Source: Caldisericia bacterium
Lineage (GTDB): Bacteria; Caldisericota; Caldisericia; B22-G15
Length of the DNA: 5,487 nucleotides
Direction: 5' to 3'
NCBI GenBank assembly: GCA_021158845.1
Contig: JAGGSY010000132.1
Coordinates: forward strand, 1 to 5,487
The notes under the pieces are model-generated. The model had not been told where the DNA came from and searched no databases. It was given only the letters and a program-made list of their open reading frames with translations. The translations under genes and the position numbers were made by a program. Shown here piece after piece: positions 1-5,487 of this stretch (positions within the stretch are counted from its first letter, which is position 1; each line of letters opens with the position of its first letter).

Positions 1-20
1 AGGTAGGTTAAACGCATATG
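1..20 (+). repeat. Short upstream element, copy A (AGGTAGGTT..GCATAT)
   Basis: The segment reads AGGTAGGTTAAACGCATATG. A close relative lies at 3932-3955, where AGGTAGGTT and GCATAT are the same but the bases between them are longer (TTTAACCC in place of AAAC). Both copies lie in non-coding DNA and nowhere else in the window did I see this pair of blocks. It may be a regulator site or the end of a leader RNA on the minus strand for a gene left of the window. The copy is cut by the window edge, so its full extent is unknown. Confidence 0.4.
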
Positions 21-76
21 CCATAGTAAAAAATCTTTTAGAGAAACTTGTGAATTAGTGTGAAATTTAGATTTTA

Positions 77-105
77 TTGACATTGAGAGGATTTAACCAT
101 AAAAT
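77..105 (+). promoter_or_regulatory. Sigma-70-type promoter of the GNAT-like gene
   Basis: A perfect -35 hexamer TTGACA (77-82) is followed by a 17-bp spacer and a -10 hexamer TAAAAT (100-105), matching the bacterial housekeeping consensus at 6/6 and 5/6. Transcription would start near 112, leaving a leader of about 27 nt that contains the strong ribosome binding site AAGGAGGT (122-129). The spacer carries TTTAACC (92-98), a heptamer also found at 3941-3947 and 4021-4027 in the other regulatory region. Confidence 0.75.
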
Positions 106-138
106 TTAAATAGAAAACTTTAAGGAGGTAGAGGCACC

Positions 139-879
139 ATGAAAAAACCAATTCCAGCAAAGTTAAGGAAGACTGAGTACACATTTAAAGCAGAGTGGTT
201 GGAGGGACTTGTTCAGGCACCTTTGAATGCTCCAGAAATGCCACCAATGTGGTCTGAGATTGTTGACAGGGAAGGAAACAAGCATCAGGTTTTGATCCGC
301 CCAATCAAGGAAGAAGAGATTGATCCGATGCTTGGTTTTATTAAAAAATACCTTGATGTTGAATATGATTTCTATGACATCGTTGGAGCAAGAGTTTTTG
401 CAGAACTTCTTGCCATTAAGAGAAAAAGAATGAAAGACGAGTATTTCTTCCTTGGCTTAGAGAATGGAGTTCCAGTAGGGATGGCCAATGGAAGAATAAG
501 AGACGAGAAGGTGAATATTTCTCTCCACACCATGGCATTCAAGAGAAAAGTGAATGCAGGTGCAGTTTTATTCTATGCAAAGGCATGGTATGCTTTTGAG
601 ATATGTAAAAATGAGGAGTTCTGGGCAACATTTGAAAGTTACAATGGTTGGAGACTGGGTGGACTCCGTATGGCACTTCCAACATATCCATGGCCTGAGT
701 ATCAGCATGAACTTGGTGGAGCAAAAATTTACTATCTCTCAAAGAAGCAGTGGGAAGAGGAGATTAAAAAAGATTACCTTGAGCATGTAGCACATGGCTC
801 ATTCTTCAAACCCAATCCACCAGAGGAACTCATAAAGAAGAACGAAAAGATAATTATTCCTGAGGAGATTGAGGTTTAA
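139..879 (+). CDS. GNAT-like (N-acetyltransferase fold) protein, substrate unknown
   Basis: This 246-residue protein starts at ATG, 9 nt after AAGGAGGT, so the start is secure. Residues 50-180 read like a GNAT domain: a first strand and helix (VLIRPIKEEEIDPMLGFIKK, 51-70), a strand hairpin around YFFLGLENGVPVGMANGRI (102-120), a long strand (125-134), a helix beginning at VNAGAVLFYAKAWYAFE (138-154), and a late strand/helix EFWATFESYNGWRLGGLRMA (160-179). The acetyl-CoA pyrophosphate loop, usually Q/R-x-x-G-x-G/A, is weak here (KRKVNAGA, 135-142), so catalysis is uncertain. An N-terminal extension of about 45 residues and a charged C-terminal tail (ending PEEIEV) lie outside the fold. No signal peptide or membrane segment is visible, so it is probably cytosolic. 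It has its own promoter and converges on the cyclase operon across a shared terminator. It could instead be a non-catalytic GNAT-fold protein. The assignment rests on the pattern of strands, not on a diagnostic motif. Confidence 0.6.
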   Translation: MKKPIPAKLRKTEYTFKAEWLEGLVQAPLNAPEMPPMWSEIVDREGNKHQVLIRPIKEEEIDPMLGFIKKYLDVEYDFYDIVGARVFAELLAIKRKRMKDEYFFLGLENGVPVGMANGRIRDEKVNISLHTMAFKRKVNAGAVLFYAKAWYAFEICKNEEFWATFESYNGWRLGGLRMALPTYPWPEYQHELGGAKIYYLSKKQWEEEIKKDYLEHVAHGSFFKPNPPEELIKKNEKIIIPEEIEV

Positions 880-899
880 TTTAAAAGAGAAACAAAATA

Positions 900-929
900 A
901 AAAAGCCCCAGGAATTCCTGGGGCTTTTT
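900..929. terminator. Bidirectional intrinsic terminator (perfect palindrome)
   Basis: The 30 bases form an exact palindrome, A5-GCCCCAGGAA / TTCCTGGGGC-T5, with its centre at 914/915. In RNA it gives a stem rich in G-C (AGCCCCAGG with CCTGGGGCT) closed by an AATT tetraloop and flanked by A- and T-runs on either side. It therefore acts as a rho-independent terminator in both directions. It serves the rightward gene ending at 879 and the leftward operon ending at 944. Confidence 0.92.
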
Positions 930-943
930 AAATTTATACCTCT

Positions 944-2584
944 TTACTCCTTCATCTTCCAGGCAACAAATCTACCCCATGCTGACTCAAGTTCCATACC
1001 CTTAACTACAAATGCTGCAATATAGTATCTTCCGCTTGGAAGATGAGCAATATCTCCTGCAAGGTTTTCAGCATGTACAAGGTGTTTCGGGAAGAGTTTA
1101 ATGTGCATTACCTGATAGAATTCATCAATTGGATACATCTCATCCCAATCTTTACCAAACTGTTCGATGAGTTTTTTGTTTGCCTCTTCAAATGTTCTTG
1201 GATGCCAGATTCTCATTATCGTGTTCATTGGGTGGTCGGCGCTTACTGCATCAACCCCTATCCACTTTATCTTCATATCAAGTGCCCACTGAGCAAAATC
1301 AGGGGATGGTCCTGGGTGTTTAACCATGTATCTAAACTCATCTGAATCAGGGCTATTCCATCCATACTTGTACCATCCAGTCTTTATAATAAGGATATCA
1401 CCTTTACGGATATCAACAACTTTCTTTATCATTTCAGGGGTGTAAACACTGGAGTTACTTACCATATCAGAGATATCTGCTATAACTCCTGGACCAACCC
1501 AGTCCTCCAGTGGAGTTTCACCTATTGTTCTTCCTGCTGGATAGAAGTGCTTTTCACCATCCATGTGTGTTGCAAGGTGAATACTTGCATTACAGATGGA
1601 TGCATTTCTTCCAAGTCCAAACTGCTGACCACCAACTCTCTTATGATACTTTATTGAGAGAGGTTCGTAGTTTAACCACTGTGGTGTCCTTACGCTGAAT
1701 GGAACAGTTAAGTCATACTGCTCCATTGATTCCATGATCTGGATGAACTCATTGTTGTCCATACCTTCTGGAGCTTCATAAGCTACAACTCTTGCCCATG
1801 CAGATTCAGTTTCCATAAATGGAATTGGCTCTGCTGCAATCCATAATCTCTTTCCCTTTACCTTATCAATATCTCCACCAATGCTTTCAACAAATAGAAG
1901 GTGAGATTTTGGAACCTTTATGTGCATTAACTCATAGTACTCTTCCTCAGGGAACATCTCTCCCCACTCTTTTCCAAAGTCTTTCCTTAACTTCTCCTGA
2001 GCCTTCTTAAACTCTCTCTCATGCCACCATCTTATTGGGGTGTTCATCGGATGTTCAACCATTCCACAATCAACACCAACCCATTTGAGTTTCATCTTCA
2101 TTGCCCATTCGAAGAAATCCATGGAGGGTCCTGGGTGTCTCACAAGGTAGTGGAATTCGCTGGAGTCTGGTTTCTCCCATGAGTATTTGCTGTATCCTGT
2201 ATAGATAATGAGAATGTCTCCTTCTTTTACATCTGCCTTTTTCATTATCATTTCAGGAGTGTAAACGCTGTAATCTGATACCATATCTGATATATCAACT
2301 ACGACACCAGGTCCTGAAAGTTCTTTAAGTTTAATATCACTTATTGCACGGCCACCTGAATGATAGGCAGTCTCTCCAACAAGGTGTGTCCCTGTGGTAT
2401 TGCTCCAGTTTAAGATTTGTCCATTTGCACCTTGTCCTCCTCCATAAGCTCCCGTTACTCTCTTAAAGAAGTGAATCTCAAGTGCTTTGTCATGAGGCCA
2501 TGGAGGAGTGAAAATGCTTAAAGGCTGAGTTAAATCATAAAGTTTTGCTTTTTGCATCAAGTTTAAGAATTCCTCGTTGGTCAT
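944..2584 (-). CDS. Tandem-duplicated cyclase-family (PF04199-like) metal hydrolase, N-terminal copy degenerate
   Basis: The 546-residue protein consists of two copies of the cyclase/kynurenine-formamidase fold, residues about 5-270 and 279-545, roughly half identical and almost gap-free (offset 273-274). Shared blocks include YDLT, GPGV..DISDMVS, VYTPEMI, GDILII.TG, HPGPS and HPMNT. Copy 2 carries the family's metal motif H-x3-H-x-D-x3-H as H336, H340, D342, H346, plus the later H494 and E506, spaced as in bacterial kynurenine formamidase and isatin hydrolase. In copy 1 the matching positions are T63, H67, V69 and A73, so three of four motif ligands are lost although H221 and E233 remain. 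Catalysis is therefore expected in copy 2 only. Family members hydrolyse amides or open rings, usually with Mn or Zn; the substrate here is unknown. A TTG nine bases upstream (2593) is in frame, but it abuts GGAGG, whereas the ATG at 2584 has ideal 9-nt spacing, so I chose the ATG. It lies 30 nt after the DUF1116 gene and is last in the operon. Confidence 0.88.
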   Translation of the reverse strand: MTNEEFLNLMQKAKLYDLTQPLSIFTPPWPHDKALEIHFFKRVTGAYGGGQGANGQILNWSNTTGTHLVGETAYHSGGRAISDIKLKELSGPGVVVDISDMVSDYSVYTPEMIMKKADVKEGDILIIYTGYSKYSWEKPDSSEFHYLVRHPGPSMDFFEWAMKMKLKWVGVDCGMVEHPMNTPIRWWHEREFKKAQEKLRKDFGKEWGEMFPEEEYYELMHIKVPKSHLLFVESIGGDIDKVKGKRLWIAAEPIPFMETESAWARVVAYEAPEGMDNNEFIQIMESMEQYDLTVPFSVRTPQWLNYEPLSIKYHKRVGGQQFGLGRNASICNASIHLATHMDGEKHFYPAGRTIGETPLEDWVGPGVIADISDMVSNSSVYTPEMIKKVVDIRKGDILIIKTGWYKYGWNSPDSDEFRYMVKHPGPSPDFAQWALDMKIKWIGVDAVSADHPMNTIMRIWHPRTFEEANKKLIEQFGKDWDEMYPIDEFYQVMHIKLFPKHLVHAENLAGDIAHLPSGRYYIAAFVVKGMELESAWGRFVAWKMKE

Positions 2585-2593
2585 ATCAACCAA

Positions 2594-2600
2594 CCTCCTT
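2594..2600 (-). promoter_or_regulatory. Ribosome binding site deciding the start of the tandem cyclase gene
   Basis: On the minus strand this reads AAGGAGG. Its 3' end touches the in-frame TTG at 2593 directly, leaving no spacer, but is 9 nt from the ATG at 2584. The ATG is thus the likely start, which shortens the longest open frame by three residues. Confidence 0.75.
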
Positions 2601-2614
2601 TTTTAAGTATTTAA

Positions 2615-3862
2615 TTACTTACTGCCATATTTCTTTGAAAAGGCAACAACTGCTTTCTTGAAGCACTCCATTGGGGCATCGACAAGTCCTGCTCCAACCT
2701 GACCAACTCCTGGATCCTTGTGAGCCACACCTGTATCAAGGAATGGAGGTATATTCTTCTGAACAACCTTTAAAATGTCTACGCCTGTTGGCGTTCCTCT
2801 GAAGTCAAAGTATGGAATCTTGTATGCATTGTTCTCTCCTACTGTAATTTCATACATTTCACGGTTCTTATTCACTGCAAGTTTTACAGTTCCACCTACA
2901 AACTTGATAATGGCTGGAGCTGATGCAATTGCCATTCCTCCAAGTCCGTTCGTTTCCATAATTGCACTATCACCAATATCACGTCCCACATCCTCTTTCT
3001 TAAATCCAGGGAATAGAAGCACATCTGGAACAGGTGATGGTGCTGTGAACCACTCATCTCCCAGTCCAGAAACTCTGATTCCCCAATCTGTTCCATTCCT
3101 TGCCATAACTGTAACCATTGAACTTCCTTCAATATTCTCTGCTGGTTCAAGACTTGCCTTGCAGCTTGCCATTACAAATGGAAGGAATGTGTGAATATTT
3201 GCGAACATGAAATCAATTACATCGTTGGTTTTCTTTATATCATCCATTGTCTGAAGAAGGTATGGAGTGATTTTTGCGAAGAGAAGATATGATGCAGCTC
3301 TACTTCTATTGTGAAGCTCATCACCCATTGTAAGAGCTTCTGCCATAATTGGCTTCATCTCCATTTTTCCAGCCTTTCTTATTGCTTTCTGAAGAACTGG
3401 AAGTTCCACTTCCTCCATCCATTTAAGTCTCTCAATAACATCGGGAGAGTAGGCGCCCATTCTCAAGACTTTTCCAATACCCTCGTTTAGATTGCAGTAG
3501 GCTTTATTACCAAAAGTCTCGTTCTCAATAACAACGACAGGCATGGAGGGAGAAATAATACCTGCCATTGGGCCAACTGCATGATGATGATGGTTTGGTT
3601 CAAATATGATTTCACCAGATGCAGCAAGTTCTGCTGCTTCCTCTGGAGTTTTAGCAAGACCTTCATAGACAAGGGCTCCCATAACAGCACCTTTCTGTGG
3701 TCCACTCATTCTCTCCCATGTGACAGGTGGTCCCGCGTGTAGAAGCATATTCTTTTTCATACCTGGAATGACGTCAATGGCTTTTTGGACATCTACCCAT
3801 ACTGGTTGTGCATCAAGAACACGTTTTAAAGCCTCCTGATTGGCTTTTTCAATGTCTACCAC
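2615..3862 (-). CDS. DUF1116 family protein (YlbE/AllG-like)
   Basis: The 415-residue protein is full length for the DUF1116 family. Recognisable family blocks are LLHAGPPVTWERMSGPQKGA (40-59), an HHHH run followed by AVGPMAGIISPSMPVVVIEN (91-114), LNEGIGKVLRMGAYSPDVI (125-143), FPGF....GRDIGDSAIMETNGLGGMAIASAPAI (284-318) and HKDPGVGQVGAGLVDAPMECF (381-401). The E. coli relative YlbE/AllG has been reported as one subunit of the oxamate carbamoyltransferase of anaerobic allantoin breakdown, acting with FdrA/AllF and YlbF/AllH. None of those partners is in this window, so the same reaction is only an inference. The start is GTG at 3862, 7 nt after the strong site AAAGGAGG (3877-3870 on the minus strand). 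No export signal or membrane span is seen. It is first in an operon with the tandem cyclase gene and sits behind an unusual leader of about 166 nt. Confidence 0.88.
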   Translation of the reverse strand: MVDIEKANQEALKRVLDAQPVWVDVQKAIDVIPGMKKNMLLHAGPPVTWERMSGPQKGAVMGALVYEGLAKTPEEAAELAASGEIIFEPNHHHHAVGPMAGIISPSMPVVVIENETFGNKAYCNLNEGIGKVLRMGAYSPDVIERLKWMEEVELPVLQKAIRKAGKMEMKPIMAEALTMGDELHNRSRAASYLLFAKITPYLLQTMDDIKKTNDVIDFMFANIHTFLPFVMASCKASLEPAENIEGSSMVTVMARNGTDWGIRVSGLGDEWFTAPSPVPDVLLFPGFKKEDVGRDIGDSAIMETNGLGGMAIASAPAIIKFVGGTVKLAVNKNREMYEITVGENNAYKIPYFDFRGTPTGVDILKVVQKNIPPFLDTGVAHKDPGVGQVGAGLVDAPMECFKKAVVAFSKKYGSK

Positions 3863-3867
3863 TTATG

Positions 3868-3923
3868 CACCTCCTTTATTTTTTTATAAAAAAAATGTTT
3901 TGTGGAATTCAAAAAATGAGGTG
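3868..3923 (-). promoter_or_regulatory. Possible anti-Shine-Dalgarno pairing
   Basis: In the leader transcript CACCUC (3923-3918) is the exact complement of GAGGUG (3873-3868), which contains the core of the ribosome binding site for the DUF1116 gene. The helix would have six pairs, five of them G-C or C-G, closing a 44-nt AU-rich loop, so alone it is only modestly stable. The same CACCU can also pair with AGGUG in the upstream hairpin loop (4006-4002), giving two mutually exclusive structures. Confidence 0.35.
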
Positions 3924-3931
3924 TTGTGTGA

Positions 3932-3955
3932 AGGTAGGTTTTTAACCCGCATATT
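3932..3955 (+). repeat. Short upstream element, copy B (AGGTAGGTT..GCATAT)
   Basis: The plus strand holds AGGTAGGTT, then TTTAACCC, then GCATAT, matching the element at 1-20 in both outer blocks. Its first part is also one arm of the inverted repeat 3931-3939 / 4003-4011. In the minus-strand transcript it forms the distal arm of the candidate leader structure. Confidence 0.4.
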
Positions 3956-4034
3956 TGAATCAACTCTTTTGTTAAGTAAAGACTACATTTGAACAATCTT
4001 TCACCTACCTTACCGAAAGTTTTAACCAATTTCT

Positions 4035-4062
4035 ATTTTATATCTTTTAATCTGATTGTCAA
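4035..4062 (-). promoter_or_regulatory. Sigma-70-type promoter of the DUF1116-cyclase operon
   Basis: Reading the minus strand, TTGACA (4062-4057) is followed by a 16-bp spacer and TAAAAT (4040-4035). These are the same two hexamers as in the promoter at 77-105. Transcription would begin near 4028. A second TTGACA on the same strand (4111-4106) has no -10 at a usable distance. Confidence 0.7.
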
Positions 4063-4090
4063 GAGTTTTTATATGCAGAAAAAAACTTTT
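4061..4090 (-). repeat. AT-rich inverted repeat between the lip genes and the next operon
   Basis: Arms 4061-4070 and 4081-4090 are complementary at 9 of 10 positions around a 10-base loop. The stem is almost all A-T pairs, so it is at best a weak terminator for the lipM transcript. One arm overlaps the -35 box of the downstream promoter. No stronger terminator is visible between 4133 and 4035, so some read-through from the lip genes is plausible. Confidence 0.3.
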
Positions 4091-4133
4091 AATATGTGGT
4101 TTTATTGTCAATTTGTAATCATTTAAACGAATG

Positions 4134-4928
4134 TTACTTAAACTCTTTTAATATTCTGTAATTCCATGAATGGGTGCTGTATTTTTCCTTCTCAAGTTTG
4201 TTTGCAAGATGAATGATACCTTCTTCTGGTTTTTCTAAATATGAAACTCCATCCTTTCCAAATAGTTCCTTTACTTCACTGATAAGAATATCAAGAAGTG
4301 ATTGAAGCTTTACACTGGGTATGTATCTATCAAGAGATGTAAAGAAAGAGGTATCCTTTAAATAAAAGATCCTTTTTATCTCCTCCATCTCAAGAGATAT
4401 GGGAATTGAACCATGCTGAAGAATCCCCTCTCTCTTTCTTCTCTGTGCAGAACCAACTATCTTTTTTCCATATATGGATATTTCGTAGTAGTTGGAGGAG
4501 GAAAAACAAAAACTATGCTTTCCTCCACTCTTTTTTGTGATTTGAGGTTTGAACCCCAGTCTGGTTAAAAAATTTAAAAATATTCTTGAGATGACTTTAA
4601 AGGATTCTACAGTACTTAATTTATAAATTTCATGGGATGAGGGTATTACAATTGAGTATGTTATTTCATTTGCATGGTAAACTCCCTTTCCACCAGTGGG
4701 TCTTCTTACAAAAGGAATATTTTTCTCCCTGAGATACTCTAAATTTATCTCTTCTACAGATTGAAAGAAGCCGATGGAGACACTATAAGGTTTCCATCCA
4801 TAAACTCTAAATACAATGGAGTTATCCTCTCTCCTTGATGTAAGAAGTGCTTCATCAATAGCCATGTTTCTGTATGGAGAAAAGTAACCCCAGTTTATAA
4901 TTTTAAGAGGGAAATTTCCTTTTCCCAT
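4134..4928 (-). CDS. lipM: LipM-like octanoyltransferase (biotin/lipoate protein ligase family)
   Basis: The 264-residue protein has the lipoate/biotin ligase fold. It shows NMAIDEALL (21-29), the acyl-binding strip RRPTGGKGVYHANEITYSI (75-93) and GKKIVGSAQRRKREGILQHGS (154-174). A single cysteine, C141 (SFCFSS), lies just before YYEISIYGKKI, where LipM octanoyltransferases keep their catalytic Cys; K156 is the conserved lysine. The length matches LipM, and the extra C-terminal domain of E. coli LplA is absent. LipM moves octanoate from acyl carrier protein to GcvH or a dehydrogenase E2 subunit in the cytosol, ready for sulfur insertion. A lipoate ligase acting on free lipoate cannot be excluded. 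The gene overlaps the upstream radical SAM gene by 34 nt, implying translational coupling. Its start is less certain: GGAGG lies only one base before the ATG at 4928, yet I see no better start before the conserved region. Confidence 0.82.
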   Translation of the reverse strand: MGKGNFPLKIINWGYFSPYRNMAIDEALLTSRREDNSIVFRVYGWKPYSVSIGFFQSVEEINLEYLREKNIPFVRRPTGGKGVYHANEITYSIVIPSSHEIYKLSTVESFKVISRIFLNFLTRLGFKPQITKKSGGKHSFCFSSSNYYEISIYGKKIVGSAQRRKREGILQHGSIPISLEMEEIKRIFYLKDTSFFTSLDRYIPSVKLQSLLDILISEVKELFGKDGVSYLEKPEEGIIHLANKLEKEKYSTHSWNYRILKEFK

Positions 4929-5487
4929 TCCTCCTCACTCAACTTATATGGATAGTTATACATGGTCCCTTTAGGTTTCTCATTGTAGTAAGGTCTATTG
5001 CAATCTGGGCATCCCCTTGTAACAAATGGGTTGAGTTTCTTTAGTTCATCTATAGAGATTTTTGGTAGCTTGAGGAGTCTGTCTTCTTCAAACTCAAAAT
5101 CTGATAGAGAAGTACCTTTCTCTATCAGTTTTGTAGCAACCTGAATCTTTCTGTATCTTAGAATATCTGGAGGATTTAAGTCTTGAAGCTCTGTTCCTCT
5201 TACAGGAGTGAATGCAAAGAGAGCAACCTTTATACTGTTTTTTGTAAATATTTCATAAAGGGATAGAATTTCTCTATCACTTTCGCCAAGACCAACTATT
5301 ATATGTGTTGTAATTTTTCCCTTGTGCTTTTCACCCATTTTTAAAATAAATTGGAGTTTTTTAAAGAAATCTCCTCCTCTAAGGGATTTATGAAGTTTTG
5401 GATTTACAACATCAATTGGTAATCCAATCCTTTCTGCACCAAGAAGGAAAAGTTTATCTATAAGTTTTTCTGAGTATGTATTTATAC
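4895..5487 (-). CDS. Biotin-synthase-like radical SAM protein, 5' truncated; candidate LipS-type lipoyl synthase subunit
   Basis: The frame is open from the right window edge to the stop at 4895, giving the last 196 residues. The methionine at 5338 is internal, since coding sequence continues upstream of it (AERIGLPIDVVNPKLHKSLR). The visible part resembles the second half of a BioB/LipA-like radical SAM barrel: DVVNP, the strand-loop THIIVGLGES, and ALFAFTPVRGTEL. It ends in the C-terminal motif RGCPDCNRPYYNEKPKG, with Cys codons at 5009-5011 and 5000-5002. Such a terminal CxxC with NRPYYNE is what I associate with LipS1/LipS2, the two-protein lipoyl synthases of anaerobes, where extra cysteines bind an auxiliary iron-sulfur cluster that supplies sulfur. 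The canonical CxxxCxxC that binds SAM lies beyond the window. The adjoining octanoyltransferase strongly supports a lipoate role. Which of the two subunits this is cannot be told here. Confidence 0.72.
   Translation of the reverse strand, partial: INTYSEKLIDKLFLLGAERIGLPIDVVNPKLHKSLRGGDFFKKLQFILKMGEKHKGKITTHIIVGLGESDREILSLYEIFTKNSIKVALFAFTPVRGTELQDLNPPDILRYRKIQVATKLIEKGTSLSDFEFEEDRLLKLPKISIDELKKLNPFVTRGCPDCNRPYYNEKPKGTMYNYPYKLSEEEWEKEISLLKL

Larger units (their letters stand above)
3863..4028 (-). promoter_or_regulatory. Structured 5' leader of the DUF1116-cyclase operon (candidate cis-regulatory RNA)
   Basis: From the predicted start near 4028 to the GTG, the transcript has about 166 untranslated nt. 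Near its 5' end, CTTTC (4019-4015) pairs with GAAAG (4002-3998), enclosing a 12-nt loop. Nine bases of that loop, AAGGTAGGT (4011-4003), are perfectly complementary to ACCTACCTT at 3939-3931, so a pseudoknot or an alternative long-range stem is possible. Between them, TTAAC/GTTGA forms a small A-rich hairpin, and TTCAAAT occurs twice. Seven nt past the distal arm lies CACCTC, which can pair with the Shine-Dalgarno sequence. I do not recognise a known riboswitch class. The same repeats could instead be DNA operator half-sites. Confidence 0.45.

Noticed and set aside
539..742. Open frame on the minus strand inside the GNAT-like gene, with another at 554-790 (+)
   Set aside because: Both lie within a well-supported gene, lack ribosome binding sites and encode low-complexity, His- or Met-rich shadow peptides.
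1043..2010. Plus-strand open frames at 1043-1345, 1510-1698 and 1819-2010
   Set aside because: They are antisense to the tandem cyclase gene, whose reading frame is supported by strong domain conservation. No promoter or ribosome binding site precedes them.
2775..3705. Frames at 2775-3194 (+), 2896-3150 (-) and 3487-3705 (-) within the DUF1116 gene
   Set aside because: They are shadows of a conserved gene. The longest has a Ser/Pro-rich composition typical of antisense reading.
3879..3895. T7-AT-A8 run just upstream of the DUF1116 ribosome binding site, considered as a terminator or attenuator
   Set aside because: The stem would be only A-U pairs with almost no loop and no G-C content. It is more likely an AU-rich, open region that favours ribosome access.
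4083..4111. Second TTGACA (4111-4106, minus strand) as an additional promoter
   Set aside because: No acceptable -10 hexamer occurs at 15-19 bp; the nearest AT-rich hexamers are at the wrong distance.
1..5487. tRNA, rRNA, CRISPR array, insertion sequence or prophage signs
   Set aside because: No clover-leaf sequence, regularly spaced repeats, transposase or terminal inverted repeats were seen. All long stretches are explained by metabolic genes.

Overview
This window looks like a chromosomal segment of an AT-rich, probably thermophilic and anaerobic bacterium. The signs are strong AAGGAGG-type ribosome binding sites, sigma-70-like TTGACA/TAAAAT promoters, proteins rich in Lys and Glu, Arg encoded mostly by AGA/AGG, and a likely two-subunit (LipS-type) lipoyl synthase, which is typical of anaerobes. 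The sequence alone does not support a taxon.

Layout. (1) Positions 1-138 are an upstream region with a short element (1-20) that recurs near 3932, followed by a good promoter. (2) 139-879 (+) encodes a 246-residue GNAT-like protein of unknown substrate. (3) 900-929 is a perfect palindrome forming a bidirectional terminator between convergent transcripts. (4) 944-3862 (-) is a two-gene operon: first a DUF1116 protein (E. coli YlbE/AllG-like), then, 30 nt later, a 546-residue protein made of two fused copies of the metal-dependent 'cyclase' (kynurenine formamidase / isatin hydrolase) fold. The second copy keeps the metal-binding motif and the first has lost most of it. (5) 3863-4133 is non-coding. 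It holds a TTGACA-16-TAAAAT promoter and an approximately 166-nt leader with a hairpin, a distant pairing partner for its loop, and a segment complementary to the Shine-Dalgarno sequence of the DUF1116 gene. This could be a translational riboswitch-like leader of unrecognised class. (6) 4134-5487 (-) carries a LipM-like octanoyltransferase gene preceded by, and overlapping, the 3' part of a biotin-synthase-like radical SAM gene, probably one subunit of a LipS1/LipS2-type lipoyl synthase.

How they may work together. The right-hand pair fits de novo protein lipoylation: LipM loads octanoate and the radical SAM enzyme inserts sulfur. The left-hand operon suggests an amide- or ring-opening hydrolase coupled to an AllG-like carbamoyl-transfer subunit, hence anaerobic degradation of a nitrogen compound. 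However, the usual partners of AllG (FdrA/AllF, YlbF/AllH, carbamate kinase) are absent from the window, so the substrate is unknown. The most interesting parts are the half-dead tandem cyclase, its pairing with an orphan DUF1116 protein, and the structured leader upstream of both.
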